Source: Suttonella indologenes
GTDB taxonomy: Bacteria > Pseudomonadota > Gammaproteobacteria > Cardiobacteriales > Cardiobacteriaceae
Assembly: GCF_900460215.1 (NCBI RefSeq)
Contig: NZ_UHIA01000004.1
Coordinates: 93,501 to 157,500 of the forward strand
Length of the DNA: 64,000 nucleotides
Direction: 5' to 3'
Positions 10,020 through 18,749 of this stretch are shown in pieces (the first letter of the stretch is position 1; the number at the start of each line of letters is the position of its first letter). The notes beneath the pieces are model-generated. The model worked only from the letters and a program-made list of their open reading frames with translations. It made no database searches and was not told the DNA's origin. The translations under genes were made by a program, and so were the position numbers.

Positions 10020-12116
10020 GTGGCACGTGAAACCGTAATTGAACGATACCGCAATCTAGGTATCATGGCGCATATTGATGCAGGTAAAACAACAACTACT
10101 GAGCGTATCCTTTTCTATACTGGTGTTTCGCATAAATTAGGCGAAGTGCACGAAGGTGCAGCGACAATGGACTGGATGGAGCAGGAGCAGGAGCGTGGTA
10201 TTACAATTACTTCTGCGGCAACGACTTGCTTCTGGGAAGGAATGGCAAAGCAATTCCCTCGTCACCGTATTAATATTATTGACACCCCGGGGCACGTTGA
10301 CTTTACCATTGAAGTAGAGCGTTCATTGCGTGTGTTAGACGGTGCTTGTTTGGTGCTTTGTTCTGTTGGTGGCGTGCAGCCGCAAACGGAAACTGTGTGG
10401 CGTCAAGCAAATAAATACCGCGTGCCGCGTATTGCTTATGTCAATAAAATGGATCGCACCGGAGCAAACTTCCTGCGTGTTGTTGAGCAAATGCGCGACC
10501 GTTTGAAAGCTAATCCGGTTCCTTTACAGATTCCTGTAGGGGCGGAAGATACCTTTAAAGGTGTTGTTGACCTTATCAAGATGAAAGAAATTATCTGGAA
10601 TGAAGATAATAAAGGTACATCATTTGAATATGCCGATGTTCCTGCTGATCTGCTTGAGCAGGCGACAAAATTGCGTGAGCAATTGGTAGAAGCGGCAGCG
10701 GAAGCAAATGAAGAATTGATGAATAAGTATTTGGAAGAGGGCGAGTTAAGCGAAGAAGAAATTGTTCGCGGTTTGCGTGAGCGCACGATTGCCAATGAGA
10801 TTATTCCTGTAGTATGCGGTTCGTCTTTCAAAAATAAAGGCGTGCAAGCAATGTTGGATAAGGTGATTGAGTTATTGCCAAGTCCGGTTGATGTGCCGGC
10901 TATTCAGGGTGTTGACCCGAATACGGAGGGAACAGATTCGCGCGAATCAAGTGATGAAGCGCCTTTCTCTGCTCTGGCATTTAAGATTGCAACCGATCCT
11001 TTTGTTGGAACGCTAACCTTTATTCGTTGCTATTCAGGTGTTTTAGAAGCCGGTTCAACTGTTCTGAATTCTGTAAAAGATAAAAAAGAGCGTATCGGGC
11101 GTATGGTGCAAATGCACGCTAATACTCGTGAAGAGATTAAAGAAGTCTTGGCAGGAGATATCGCGGCTTGTATCGGTTTGAAAGATGTGGTCACGGGTGA
11201 GACTTTATGTGATGTGAATAAGCCGATTATTTTAGAGCGCATGGAATTCCCCGAGCCTGTTATTTCGGTTGCGGTCGAGCCTAAGACAAAAGCTGACCAA
11301 GAAAAAATGGGTATGGCTTTAGGTAAGTTGGCGCAAGAAGATCCTTCATTCCGTGTGCATACAGATGAAGAAACAGGGCAGACCATTATCTCCGGTATGG
11401 GCGAACTGCATCTTGAGATTATTGTTGACCGCATGAAACGTGAGTTTAAAGTTGAAGCAAACGTTGGTGCTCCTCAAGTGGCTTATCGCGAAACAATCCG
11501 CGAATCTGTTGAGCAAGAGGGTAAATTCGTACGTCAATCAGGCGGTCGCGGTCAGTTTGGTCATGTGTGGTTGCGTATTGAACCTCAAGAGCCGGGCTTC
11601 GGTTATGAATTTGTCTCGGCAATTGTTGGCGGTGTGGTTCCTAAAGAATATATTCCGGCAGTTGATAAAGGTGTTCAAGAGCAAATGCAAAATGGTGTCT
11701 TGGCAGGTTATCCATTAGTAGATGTTAAAGTTACCTTGTTTGACGGTTCTTACCATGAGGTTGACTCATCTGAGATGGCATTTAAACTTGCTGCTGCAGA
11801 AGGGTTTAAGCAAGGGGCTCGCAAAGCTAAGCCTGTCTTGCTTGAGCCGATGATGAAGGTAGAAGTCTCGACCCCAGAAGATTATATGGGCGATGTGATC
11901 GGGGATTTGAACAGTCGTCGCGGTTTGATTCAAGGTATGGATGAAGAGTCAACAGGCAAAATCATCCGTGCTCAAGTGCCTTTGGCAAATATGTTTGGTT
12001 ATGCAACTTCTCTGCGCTCATTGAGTCAGGGTCGTGCAAATTACTCGATGGAATTCGATTGCTATAATGAAGCGCCGAATAACGTCGTTGAAGAAGTCAT
12101 TAAAAGTAAATCTTAA
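10020..12116 (+). CDS. fusA: Translation elongation factor G
   Basis: GTPase that drives translocation on the ribosome; 698 residues. The start is GTG at 10020 behind TTTGGAG. The G1 loop AHIDAGKTTTTERI, switch II DTPGHVDFT and G4 NKMD mark the GTP-binding domain. The C-terminal region carries the domain IV block RQSGGRGQFGHVW. It lies in the conserved order rpsL-rpsG-fusA-tuf. The sequence is a single bacterial EF-G, not the mitochondrial-like EF-G2. Confidence 0.98.
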   Translation: MARETVIERYRNLGIMAHIDAGKTTTTERILFYTGVSHKLGEVHEGAATMDWMEQEQERGITITSAATTCFWEGMAKQFPRHRINIIDTPGHVDFTIEVERSLRVLDGACLVLCSVGGVQPQTETVWRQANKYRVPRIAYVNKMDRTGANFLRVVEQMRDRLKANPVPLQIPVGAEDTFKGVVDLIKMKEIIWNEDNKGTSFEYADVPADLLEQATKLREQLVEAAAEANEELMNKYLEEGELSEEEIVRGLRERTIANEIIPVVCGSSFKNKGVQAMLDKVIELLPSPVDVPAIQGVDPNTEGTDSRESSDEAPFSALAFKIATDPFVGTLTFIRCYSGVLEAGSTVLNSVKDKKERIGRMVQMHANTREEIKEVLAGDIAACIGLKDVVTGETLCDVNKPIILERMEFPEPVISVAVEPKTKADQEKMGMALGKLAQEDPSFRVHTDEETGQTIISGMGELHLEIIVDRMKREFKVEANVGAPQVAYRETIRESVEQEGKFVRQSGGRGQFGHVWLRIEPQEPGFGYEFVSAIVGGVVPKEYIPAVDKGVQEQMQNGVLAGYPLVDVKVTLFDGSYHEVDSSEMAFKLAAAEGFKQGARKAKPVLLEPMMKVEVSTPEDYMGDVIGDLNSRRGLIQGMDEESTGKIIRAQVPLANMFGYATSLRSLSQGRANYSMEFDCYNEAPNNVVEEVIKSKS

Positions 12117-12136
12117 TTCCTTGACGGAGAAAAAAT

Positions 12137-13327
12137 ATGTCAAAAGAGAAATTTGAACGTACGAAGCCCCACGTAAACGTGGGCACGATCGGTCACGTAG
12201 ACCATGGTAAAACGACGCTGACAGCGGCATTGACCAAAGTGGGTGCAGACCGTTTTGGCGGGCAATTCAAAGCCTACGACCAAATTGACGGTGCGCCTGA
12301 AGAACGCGCTCGCGGTATTACCATCTCTACTGCACACGTAGAATACGAATCCCCAACCCGTCACTACGCACACGTAGACTGCCCGGGACACGCCGACTAT
12401 GTGAAAAACATGATCACCGGTGCGGCACAAATGGACGGCGCAATCCTCGTATGTTCGGCGGCAGACGGTCCGATGCCGCAAACTCGCGAGCACATCCTTC
12501 TGTCTCGCCAAGTAGGCGTACCATACATCGTCGTATTCCTGAATAAAGCTGACATGGTTGACGATGCGGAACTGCTTGAGCTCGTTGAAATGGAAGTTCG
12601 TGAACTCTTATCGGACTACGACTTCCCCGGTGACGACACCCCAATCATTGTGGGCTCGGCACTGAAAGCTCTGGAAGGCGATACCTCGGACATCGGCGTT
12701 CCGGCAATCGAAAAACTCGTTGAAGCACTGGACAGCTACATCCCGGAGCCGGAACGAGACATCGACAAACCATTCCTGCTGCCAATCGAAGACGTCTTCT
12801 CAATCTCAGGACGCGGCACCGTAGTAACCGGACGTGTAGAGCGCGGTATCGTTAAAGTAGGCGACGAACTTGAAATCGTAGGACTGCGTCCAACAGCAAA
12901 AACCACCTGTACAGGTGTAGAAATGTTCCGCAAACTCCTAGATCAAGGACAAGCGGGCGACAACGTTGGCGTACTATTGCGTGGTACCAAACGTGAAGAC
13001 ATCGAACGCGGACAAGTATTGGCAAAACCGGGTACTATTACCCCGCACACCAAATTTGAAGCCGAAGTATACGTGCTCTCTAAAGAAGAAGGTGGACGTC
13101 ATACCCCATTCTTAAAAGGCTACCGTCCTCAATTCTACTTCCGTACCACGGACGTAACAGGCGAATGTATCCTTCCTGAAGGCACAGAAATGGTCATGCC
13201 CGGAGATAACGTAAAAATCGAAGTTCAACTGATTCATCCAATTGCGATGGACGAAGGCTTGCGTTTTGCGATTCGTGAGGGCGGCCGTACAGTTGGTGCC
13301 GGTGTTGTGGCGAAAATTATTGAGTAA
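12137..13327 (+). CDS. tuf: Translation elongation factor Tu
   Basis: GTPase that delivers aminoacyl-tRNA to the ribosome; 396 residues. GHVDHGKTTLTAA (G1), DCPGHADYVKNMITGA (G3) and NKADM (G4) are present. The codon choice differs visibly from fusA and rpsJ on either side: the body of the gene prefers ATC, ACC, CTG and GTA where the neighbours use ATT, ACT, TTG and GTT, and this stops abruptly about 90 bases before the end. That pattern fits very high expression and/or gene conversion with a second tuf copy. The TAA shares a base with a possible early rpsJ start. Confidence 0.98.
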   Translation: MSKEKFERTKPHVNVGTIGHVDHGKTTLTAALTKVGADRFGGQFKAYDQIDGAPEERARGITISTAHVEYESPTRHYAHVDCPGHADYVKNMITGAAQMDGAILVCSAADGPMPQTREHILLSRQVGVPYIVVFLNKADMVDDAELLELVEMEVRELLSDYDFPGDDTPIIVGSALKALEGDTSDIGVPAIEKLVEALDSYIPEPERDIDKPFLLPIEDVFSISGRGTVVTGRVERGIVKVGDELEIVGLRPTAKTTCTGVEMFRKLLDQGQAGDNVGVLLRGTKREDIERGQVLAKPGTITPHTKFEAEVYVLSKEEGGRHTPFLKGYRPQFYFRTTDVTGECILPEGTEMVMPGDNVKIEVQLIHPIAMDEGLRFAIREGGRTVGAGVVAKIIE

Positions 13328-13332
13328 TGACA

Positions 13333-13647
13333 ATGGCAAGTACACAAAAAATTCGTATTCGATTAAAGTCCTATGATCATCGCTTGATAGATTCTTCTGC
13401 CAAGCAGATTGTAGAAACGGCTAAGCGTGCCGGGGCGCAGGTAAAAGGTCCTGTGCCCTTGCCGGTAAAAAAAGAAATCTATACCGTATTGATTTCTCCG
13501 CATGTTAATAAAGATGCTAGAGACCAATATGAGTTGCGTACTCATAAACGGATTATGGATATCATTGACCCTACAGACAAAACTGTAGATGCGTTGATGA
13601 AGCTTGATTTGGCTGCAGGTGTTGACGTTAAGATTGAATTGCAGTAA
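13333..13647 (+). CDS. rpsJ: 30S ribosomal protein S10 / NusE
   Basis: Small-subunit head protein that also serves as NusE in antitermination complexes. It is 104 residues from the ATG at 13333; another ATG at 13327 overlaps the tuf stop and would add two residues. The Shine-Dalgarno sequence is weak (GAG within the tuf end), so translation is probably coupled to tuf. Conserved blocks include SYDHRLID and the C-terminal VDALMKLDLAAGVDVKIEL. It is the last gene of the str transcription unit; the S10 promoter and a hairpin separate it from rplC. Confidence 0.96.
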   Translation: MASTQKIRIRLKSYDHRLIDSSAKQIVETAKRAGAQVKGPVPLPVKKEIYTVLISPHVNKDARDQYELRTHKRIMDIIDPTDKTVDALMKLDLAAGVDVKIELQ

Positions 13648-13661
13648 AATCGCGCACCTTT
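13622..13661 (+). promoter_or_regulatory. S10 operon promoter, inside the 3' end of rpsJ
   Basis: TTGACG at 13622-13627, 17-base spacer, TAAAAT at 13645-13650 (its first three bases are the rpsJ stop). CGCACCTTT follows two bases later at 13653-13661, matching the str and alpha promoters. Transcription from here would begin after rpsJ and run into rplC, leaving rpsJ to the upstream str transcript. Confidence 0.75.
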
Positions 13662-13673
13662 CGTTAGTTTGAA

Positions 13674-13709
13674 GGCGAAGAGGGTTACCCGCCCTCCTCT
13701 CGCCTTTTT
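13674..13709 (+). terminator. Terminator-like attenuator hairpin in the S10 leader
   Basis: Eleven pairs with two bulged C residues join GGCGAAGAGGG (13674-13684) to CCCTCCTCTCGCC (13692-13704), followed directly by TTTTT. It lies between the S10 promoter and rplC. In E. coli an attenuator hairpin in the S10 leader responds to L4, which is encoded by the second gene after this hairpin; an analogous role is inferred here. Confidence 0.65.
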
Positions 13710-13728
13710 CATTTACTGAGGATTATTT

Positions 13729-14367
13729 ATGACAATGGGTTTGGTGGGTCAAAAAATAGGAATGACCCGAATATTTGATTCGGATGGTTCTGCTAGCGCA
13801 GTAACCGTTATCGAAGTTCAGCCTAATGTGATTTCCCAAATTAAAACGCTGGAGAATGATGGTTATACGGCTGTACAGGTGTCTATTGGTGAACGTAAAG
13901 CAAATAAAGCTAATAAAGCATTGGCTGGTCATTTTGCAAAAGCAAATATTGCCGTTGGTTTGCTTACCAAAGAGTTTAGATTGAGCGAAGAAGAAGTTGC
14001 AACATATTCTCTTGGCGCAACAGTTGAGCTCTCTTTGTTTGCTGAAGGGCAAAAGGTTGATGTGCGCGCTCGTAGTATTGGTAAAGGTTTTGCCGGTACG
14101 ATTAAGCGTCATAATTTTAGAGGGCAGCGTAACTCGCATGGTAACTCTCTTTCACATCGCGTTCCAGGCTCCATCGGGCAGAACCAAACACCAGGGCGTG
14201 TATTTAAAGGTAAAAAAATGTCAGGGCATATGGGGAATGTGATGCGCAGCGTTCAGAATCTTGAAATTGCACGTATTGATGCAGAACGTAATTTGATTCT
14301 GATTAAAGGCGCCGTTCCTGGTAGCAAAGGTGCTTATGTCACTATTCGCCCATCAGTGAAAGGATAG
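13729..14367 (+). CDS. rplC: 50S ribosomal protein L3
   Basis: Early-assembly 23S rRNA-binding protein near the peptidyl transferase centre; 212 residues. The start at 13729 is set by GAGG seven bases upstream; an internal ATG at 13735 is too far from it. Conserved blocks are MGLVGQKIGMTRIF, the loop NSHGNSLSHRVPGSIGQNQ, and GRVFKGKKMSGHMGN. It is the first gene after the hairpin-containing leader. Confidence 0.97.
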   Translation: MTMGLVGQKIGMTRIFDSDGSASAVTVIEVQPNVISQIKTLENDGYTAVQVSIGERKANKANKALAGHFAKANIAVGLLTKEFRLSEEEVATYSLGATVELSLFAEGQKVDVRARSIGKGFAGTIKRHNFRGQRNSHGNSLSHRVPGSIGQNQTPGRVFKGKKMSGHMGNVMRSVQNLEIARIDAERNLILIKGAVPGSKGAYVTIRPSVKG

Positions 14368-14375
14368 GAGATAGT

Positions 14376-14984
14376 ATGGAATTGCAATTTAAAAATGGTT
14401 CTGGAACTGTTTCTGTGGCGGATAAGATTTTTGCTGCGGATTTTAATGAAGCCTTAGTGCATCAAGTTGTAACTTCTTTCTTGGCTGGCTCTCGTTCTGG
14501 TACGAAAGCGCAAAAGACGCGTTCCGAAGTATCTGGCGGGGGTGCAAAACCTTGGAAGCAAAAAGGTACGGGTCGTGCGCGTGCGGGCTCTATCCGCTCT
14601 CCAATTTGGCGTAAAGGTGGCGTTACTTTTGCTGCTAAACCACGAGATTTTGAGAAGAAAGTTAATCGAAAAATGTATCGTGCTGCAATTTGTTCAATAT
14701 TGTCGGAATTGCATCGTCAAGAGCGTTTGAGTGTAGTTGATGCATTTGTTTTAAATGAAACTAAAACAAAAGAATTCCTTGCTAAATTGAATGCAATGAA
14801 TGTTGGGCAAGATGTTTTATTAATATTGGCTAATGTTGAACCGTCTGTGTATCTCAGTGCTCGCAATATAACAAAAGTAACCGTTATAGATGTTAAGGCC
14901 ATAGATCCTGCATTGTTATTGCGTCATGAGCATGTTGTTGTTGATAAAGCTTCGCTGGAAGCAATGAATGAGTGGTTGTCATGA
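14376..14984 (+). CDS. rplD: 50S ribosomal protein L4
   Basis: Assembly-initiating protein of the large subunit, 202 residues, with the extended tunnel loop containing GGAKPWKQKGTGRARAGS. In E. coli free L4 represses the S10 operon by both attenuation and translation inhibition, which makes the hairpin ahead of rplC notable. The TGA stop overlaps the rplW ATG (ATGA), so L4 and L23 are translationally coupled. Confidence 0.97.
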   Translation: MELQFKNGSGTVSVADKIFAADFNEALVHQVVTSFLAGSRSGTKAQKTRSEVSGGGAKPWKQKGTGRARAGSIRSPIWRKGGVTFAAKPRDFEKKVNRKMYRAAICSILSELHRQERLSVVDAFVLNETKTKEFLAKLNAMNVGQDVLLILANVEPSVYLSARNITKVTVIDVKAIDPALLLRHEHVVVDKASLEAMNEWLS

Positions 14985-15280
14985 AACAAGAAAGATTGTT
15001 GCAAATTATTCAGGCGGCGCATGTAACCGAAAAAACTTCTGGCTTGGCGACTGTTAATCAACTCGCATTCAAAGTAGAAAAGACAGCTACTAAGGAGGAA
15101 ATTCGTGCAGCTGTGGAGTCTTTACTTGAAGTCAAAGTGATTGCGGTAAATACAGTTGTTATAAAAGGTAAGGCAAAGCGTTTCCGTGCCCGTATGGGAA
15201 GTCGAAAAGATTTTAAAAAGGCTTATGTGAGTCTTGATAAGTCTGTCGATATGGAAGCATTGTTATCGGAGCAAAGTTAA
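14981..15280 (+). CDS. rplW: 50S ribosomal protein L23
   Basis: Large-subunit protein at the exit-tunnel rim, docking site for trigger factor and SRP. It is 99 residues beginning MKQERLLQIIQAAHVTEKTS; the ATG at 14981 overlaps the rplD stop. A GTG nine bases earlier could extend the frame but matches neither the family nor a binding site. The C-terminal block AKRFRARMGSRKDFKKAYV matches the family. Confidence 0.96.
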   Translation: MKQERLLQIIQAAHVTEKTSGLATVNQLAFKVEKTATKEEIRAAVESLLEVKVIAVNTVVIKGKAKRFRARMGSRKDFKKAYVSLDKSVDMEALLSEQS

Positions 15281-15290
15281 GGGGTAACTA

Positions 15291-16121
15291 ATGGCTATTA
15301 TTAAACATAAACCTACTTCTGCTGGTCGGCGCTTTGTCGTAAATGTTACTCGTCCAGAGTTGCATAAAGGACAGCCCTTTGCTGCCTTGGTTGAAAAACA
15401 AACTCGTGGCAGTGGGCGCAATAATGCCGGTCGTATTACGACTCGTCACCGTGGTGGCGGTCATGCGCAAAAATATCGTATTATTGATTTTAAACGTCAA
15501 AAAGATGGTGTTGATGCTGTTGTTGAGCGTCTAGAATACGATCCAAATCGTACCGCACATATTGCTCTGCTTAAATATGCTGATGGAGGGCGTCGCTATA
15601 TTATTGCTGCGCGTGGCATGAAAGCAGGTGATCAGTTACGTAGCGGCGATGATGCGGCGATTAAAACAGGAAATTGTTTGCCGTTGCGCAATATTCCGGT
15701 TGGTTCAGTAGTTTTTTGCGTAGAGATGAAACCGGGGAAAGGTGCTCAATTAGCGCGTAGTGCCGGAGCCTCTGCTCAATTGGTTGCTCGTGAAGGTAAA
15801 TATGTAACTTTACGTTTGAAATCAGGTGAACGCCGCAAAGTTTTGGCTGATTGTAGAGCTGTCTTAGGCGAAGCAAGTAATCATGAACATAGTTTGCGTT
15901 CATTAGGTAAAGCCGGTGCCAAACGTTGGCGCGGTATTCGTCCGACTGTTCGTGGTGTCGTTATGAACCCGGTTGACCATCCTCATGGTGGTGGTGAAGG
16001 ACGTACTTCAGGTGGTCGTCATCCTGTGAGTCCATGGGGTCAGCCAACTAAAGGTAAGAAAACGCGCACCAATAAGCGTACTGATAAGTTGATCGTCCAA
16101 CGTCGTAAGAAGAGAGGCTAA
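15291..16121 (+). CDS. rplB: 50S ribosomal protein L2
   Basis: Core large-subunit protein needed for subunit association and peptidyl transferase activity; 276 residues. The C-terminal block MNPVDHPHGGGEGRTSGG, with the conserved histidine next to the catalytic centre, is intact. The basic tail (KKTRTNKRTDKLIVQRRKKRG) is typical. A GGGG-type binding site precedes the ATG, ten bases after rplW. Confidence 0.97.
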   Translation: MAIIKHKPTSAGRRFVVNVTRPELHKGQPFAALVEKQTRGSGRNNAGRITTRHRGGGHAQKYRIIDFKRQKDGVDAVVERLEYDPNRTAHIALLKYADGGRRYIIAARGMKAGDQLRSGDDAAIKTGNCLPLRNIPVGSVVFCVEMKPGKGAQLARSAGASAQLVAREGKYVTLRLKSGERRKVLADCRAVLGEASNHEHSLRSLGKAGAKRWRGIRPTVRGVVMNPVDHPHGGGEGRTSGGRHPVSPWGQPTKGKKTRTNKRTDKLIVQRRKKRG

Positions 16122-16124
16122 AAT

Positions 16125-16397
16125 ATGGCACGTTCATTGAAAAAAGGCTTCTTCATTGACCTGCATTTAGCAAAAAAAGTTGATGAGGCGGTTGCTAATA
16201 AAAGTAAAAAACCGATTAAAACTTGGTCTCGTCGTTCGATGATTACCCCGGAAATGATTGGTTTGACTTTTGCTATTCATAATGGAAAACAGCATGTTCC
16301 TGTGTTAGTGAGTGAAGATATGATTGGTCACAAGCTTGGTGAGTTTGCACCTACTCGTAACTATCGTGGTCATGCAGCAGATAAAAAAGGCAAATAG
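16125..16397 (+). CDS. rpsS: 30S ribosomal protein S19
   Basis: Small-subunit head protein near the A site; 90 residues starting MARSLKKGFFIDLHLAKKV and containing SRRSMITPEMIGLTFAIHNG. It follows rplB after three bases, as in other S10 operons. Length is close to the family (E. coli 92). Confidence 0.97.
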   Translation: MARSLKKGFFIDLHLAKKVDEAVANKSKKPIKTWSRRSMITPEMIGLTFAIHNGKQHVPVLVSEDMIGHKLGEFAPTRNYRGHAADKKGK

Positions 16398-16406
16398 GAG
16401 TAAAAA

Positions 16407-16739
16407 ATGCAATCTACAGCAAAATTACGCGCTGCCCGAATTTCTGCTCAAAAAGCGCGCTTAGTGGCGGATCAAATACGTGGCAAACATGTTGAAGAAG
16501 CAGTGGAAATATTGACTTTTAGCAATAAAAAAGCAGCTGCAATTATTTTGAAATTGTTGAATTCAGCTATTGCTAATGCAGAAAATAATGAAGGCGCAGA
16601 TATTGACGAATTACATGTCGCTGAAATACAAGTGGGTGAAGGAATGAGTATGAAACGCTTCACTGCTCGTGCTAAAGGACGTGGAAATCGTATCACTAAA
16701 CGCACAAGTAATATTTTTATTCGCGTTCAAGAGCGCTAA
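16407..16739 (+). CDS. rplV: 50S ribosomal protein L22
   Basis: Exit-tunnel protein, 110 residues as in E. coli. The N-terminal SAQKARLVADQIRGK and the C-terminal beta-hairpin region (MKRFTARAKGRGNRITKRTS) that lines the tunnel are both present. Changes or deletions in this hairpin confer macrolide resistance in other species; no deletion is apparent. Confidence 0.97.
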   Translation: MQSTAKLRAARISAQKARLVADQIRGKHVEEAVEILTFSNKKAAAIILKLLNSAIANAENNEGADIDELHVAEIQVGEGMSMKRFTARAKGRGNRITKRTSNIFIRVQER

Positions 16740-16753
16740 GAAAGGAAAATTTT

Positions 16754-17485
16754 ATGGGTCAAAAAGTACATCCAATCGGTTTCCGCTTAGGAGTCTCAAA
16801 AGACTGGGTATCAAAATGGTATGCAGAGGGACGTGATTATGCGGATTATTTAGAAAAAGATTTTGAAGTTCGTGAATATATTCGTAAAAAATTAGCTCAA
16901 GCTTCTGTGAGTAAAATTCAGATTGAACGCCCTCGCAATGGCGCTCAAATCACAATTTTTACTGCTCGTCCCGGTATTGTCATCGGTAAAAAAGGTGAAG
17001 ATATTGAGATTTTAAAGAAAGAAGTCAGTAAAATTTTAGGTGTTCCGGCTTCCATTAACATTGAAGAAATTCGTCGTCCTGAATTAGATGCTTATTTAGT
17101 AGCTGAAGGCATTGCTCAGCAATTAGAGCGTCGGGTTATGTTCCGCCGTGCTATGAAACGAGCGGTCGCTTCTACTATGCGTTTAGGCGCTTCGGGTATT
17201 AAAGTTGCTATTTCCGGACGTTTAAATGGTGCTGAAATTGCACGTACCGAATGGTATCGCGAAGGACGTGTGCCGCTTCATACGCTTCGTGCTGATATCG
17301 ACTATGGTTTGGCGGAAGCGAATACAACATATGGCGTCATTGGCGTGAAGGTATGGATTTTCAAAGGGGAAAATCTTAATGGTGTAGATGCGGCAGAAGT
17401 TGCTCCTCGTGAAAATGCAGATGACAAACGCAATCGTCGCCCAGCTAAACAGCGTGCTCGCCGTAATAAAGAGAAAGGTGAATAA
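16754..17485 (+). CDS. rpsC: 30S ribosomal protein S3
   Basis: mRNA-entry protein of the small subunit; 243 residues. The start MGQKVHPIGFRLG, the KH-domain motif GIVIGKKGEDI and the C-terminal block WYREGRVPLHTLRADIDYG are conserved. The last 25 or so residues form a basic tail (KRNRRPAKQRARRNKEKGE) slightly longer than in E. coli (233 residues). Confidence 0.97.
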   Translation: MGQKVHPIGFRLGVSKDWVSKWYAEGRDYADYLEKDFEVREYIRKKLAQASVSKIQIERPRNGAQITIFTARPGIVIGKKGEDIEILKKEVSKILGVPASINIEEIRRPELDAYLVAEGIAQQLERRVMFRRAMKRAVASTMRLGASGIKVAISGRLNGAEIARTEWYREGRVPLHTLRADIDYGLAEANTTYGVIGVKVWIFKGENLNGVDAAEVAPRENADDKRNRRPAKQRARRNKEKGE

Positions 17486-17487
17486 CA

Positions 17488-17901
17488 ATGTTACAACCAA
17501 AACGTACTAAATTCAGAAAACAGCAGAAAGGTCGTAACCGTGGTACGGCTCAGTCTGGTAATTCAGTAAGCTTCGGTGAGTTCGGGTTAAAAGCAACAAC
17601 CCGAGGACGTATTACAGCACGCCAAATCGAGGCGGCGCGTCGTGCAATTAATCGCCATGTAAAACGTGGTGGCCGCATGTGGATTCGAATTTTTCCTGAT
17701 GTTCCTGTAACAAATAAACCATTAGAGGTTCGTCAAGGTAAAGGTAAAGGTAATGTGGAATATTGGGTTGCTAAAGTTCAGCCTGGTACCGTGCTTTATG
17801 AGTTAGAGGGCGTAAGCGAGGAACTTGCTCGTGAGGCTTTTCGTTTGGCAGCGGCAAAATTGCCTGTTTTGACAGTATTTGAAACGCGCAAGGTGATGTA
17901 A
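17488..17901 (+). CDS. rplP: 50S ribosomal protein L16
   Basis: Large-subunit protein at the A-site side of the peptidyl transferase centre, 137 residues (E. coli 136). Conserved blocks MLQPKRTKFRKQQKGRNRG and GKGKGNVEYWVAKVQPGTVL are present. The TAA ends one base into the ATG of rpmC (overlap TAATG), typical of this operon. Confidence 0.97.
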   Translation: MLQPKRTKFRKQQKGRNRGTAQSGNSVSFGEFGLKATTRGRITARQIEAARRAINRHVKRGGRMWIRIFPDVPVTNKPLEVRQGKGKGNVEYWVAKVQPGTVLYELEGVSEELAREAFRLAAAKLPVLTVFETRKVM

Positions 17902-18095
17902 TGAGCTTAGAAGATCTAAAATCAAAAGATGTAGATGGGCTGCGCACAGAATTAATTGAATTGCGTCAAGCTCAGTTGAAATTGAGATTGCAAAAAGGTA
18001 GTGGACAACTGGAGCAAACACATCAAATTCGCCAAGTGCGTCGTGATATTGCTCGTGTTAAAACACTGTTGACGCAACAGAATATCAAGGTGTAA
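17901..18095 (+). CDS. rpmC: 50S ribosomal protein L29
   Basis: Small two-helix protein next to L23 at the tunnel exit; 64 residues (E. coli 63). The pattern LRTELIELRQAQLKLRLQKG followed by QLEQTHQIRQVRRDIARVKT is characteristic. Start overlaps the rplP stop; stop lies three bases before the chosen rpsQ ATG. Confidence 0.96.
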   Translation: MSLEDLKSKDVDGLRTELIELRQAQLKLRLQKGSGQLEQTHQIRQVRRDIARVKTLLTQQNIKV

Positions 18096-18098
18096 GTG

Positions 18099-18362
18099 AT
18101 GAGTGAACAACAATCTATTCAGCGCACTCTTCAGGGGCAGGTTGTAAGCAATAAAGGCGATAAGTCTATTACTGTGAGTGTCGTTCGTTATGAACGTCAT
18201 CCGGTTTATGGAAAATATATTAAGCGCACATTGAAATGCCATGCTCATGATGAAAATAATGAATGCAATATTGGTGATACTGTTCGTATAGTGCAAAGTC
18301 GCCCAATCTCTAAAACAAAAACTTGGAGATTGGTTGAGATTATCGAAAGAGCAAAAGGTTAA
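18099..18362 (+). CDS. rpsQ: 30S ribosomal protein S17
   Basis: OB-fold protein of the small-subunit body, 87 residues from the ATG at 18099. A GTG at 18096 would add one methionine, but the AAGG at 18087-18090 is better spaced for the ATG. The conserved stretch RTLQGQVVSNKGDKSITVSV and the C-terminal RPISKTKTWRLVEI are present. It ends the S10 gene block. Confidence 0.96.
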   Translation: MSEQQSIQRTLQGQVVSNKGDKSITVSVVRYERHPVYGKYIKRTLKCHAHDENNECNIGDTVRIVQSRPISKTKTWRLVEIIERAKG

Positions 18363-18371
18363 GGAGTTATC

Positions 18372-18740
18372 ATGATTCAGATGCAATCTCGCCTCTCTGT
18401 TGCTGATAACAGTGGTGCTAAAGAGTTACAATGTATTAAAGTATTGGGCGGTTCTCACCGCCGTTATGCAGGTATTGGGGATATTATCAAAGTTTCTGTG
18501 AAAGAAGCTATGCCTCGCGGTCGTGTGAAAAAAGGTGACGTATACAATGCGTTGATCGTACGTACACGTAAGGGTGTGCGTCGCCGTGACGGTTCTTTAT
18601 TACGTTTTGATGGCAATGCGGCTGTGTTGCTGAATAATAAATTAGAGCCAATTGGTACGCGTGTTTTCGGACCTATCGCACGTGAATTACGTAGCGAAAA
18701 GTTTATGAAAATAGTTTCTCTTGCCCCTGAAGTGTTATAA
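18372..18740 (+). CDS. rplN: 50S ribosomal protein L14
   Basis: Inter-subunit bridge protein that also contacts the silencing factor RsfS; 122 residues. The start MIQMQSRLSVADNSGAKELQ and the stretch RRRDGSLLRFDGNAAVLLN match the family. First gene of the spc block, with only nine bases after rpsQ and no promoter visible between them, so S10 and spc are probably cotranscribed. Confidence 0.97.
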   Translation: MIQMQSRLSVADNSGAKELQCIKVLGGSHRRYAGIGDIIKVSVKEAMPRGRVKKGDVYNALIVRTRKGVRRRDGSLLRFDGNAAVLLNNKLEPIGTRVFGPIARELRSEKFMKIVSLAPEVL

Positions 18741-18749
18741 GGAGTCAAC

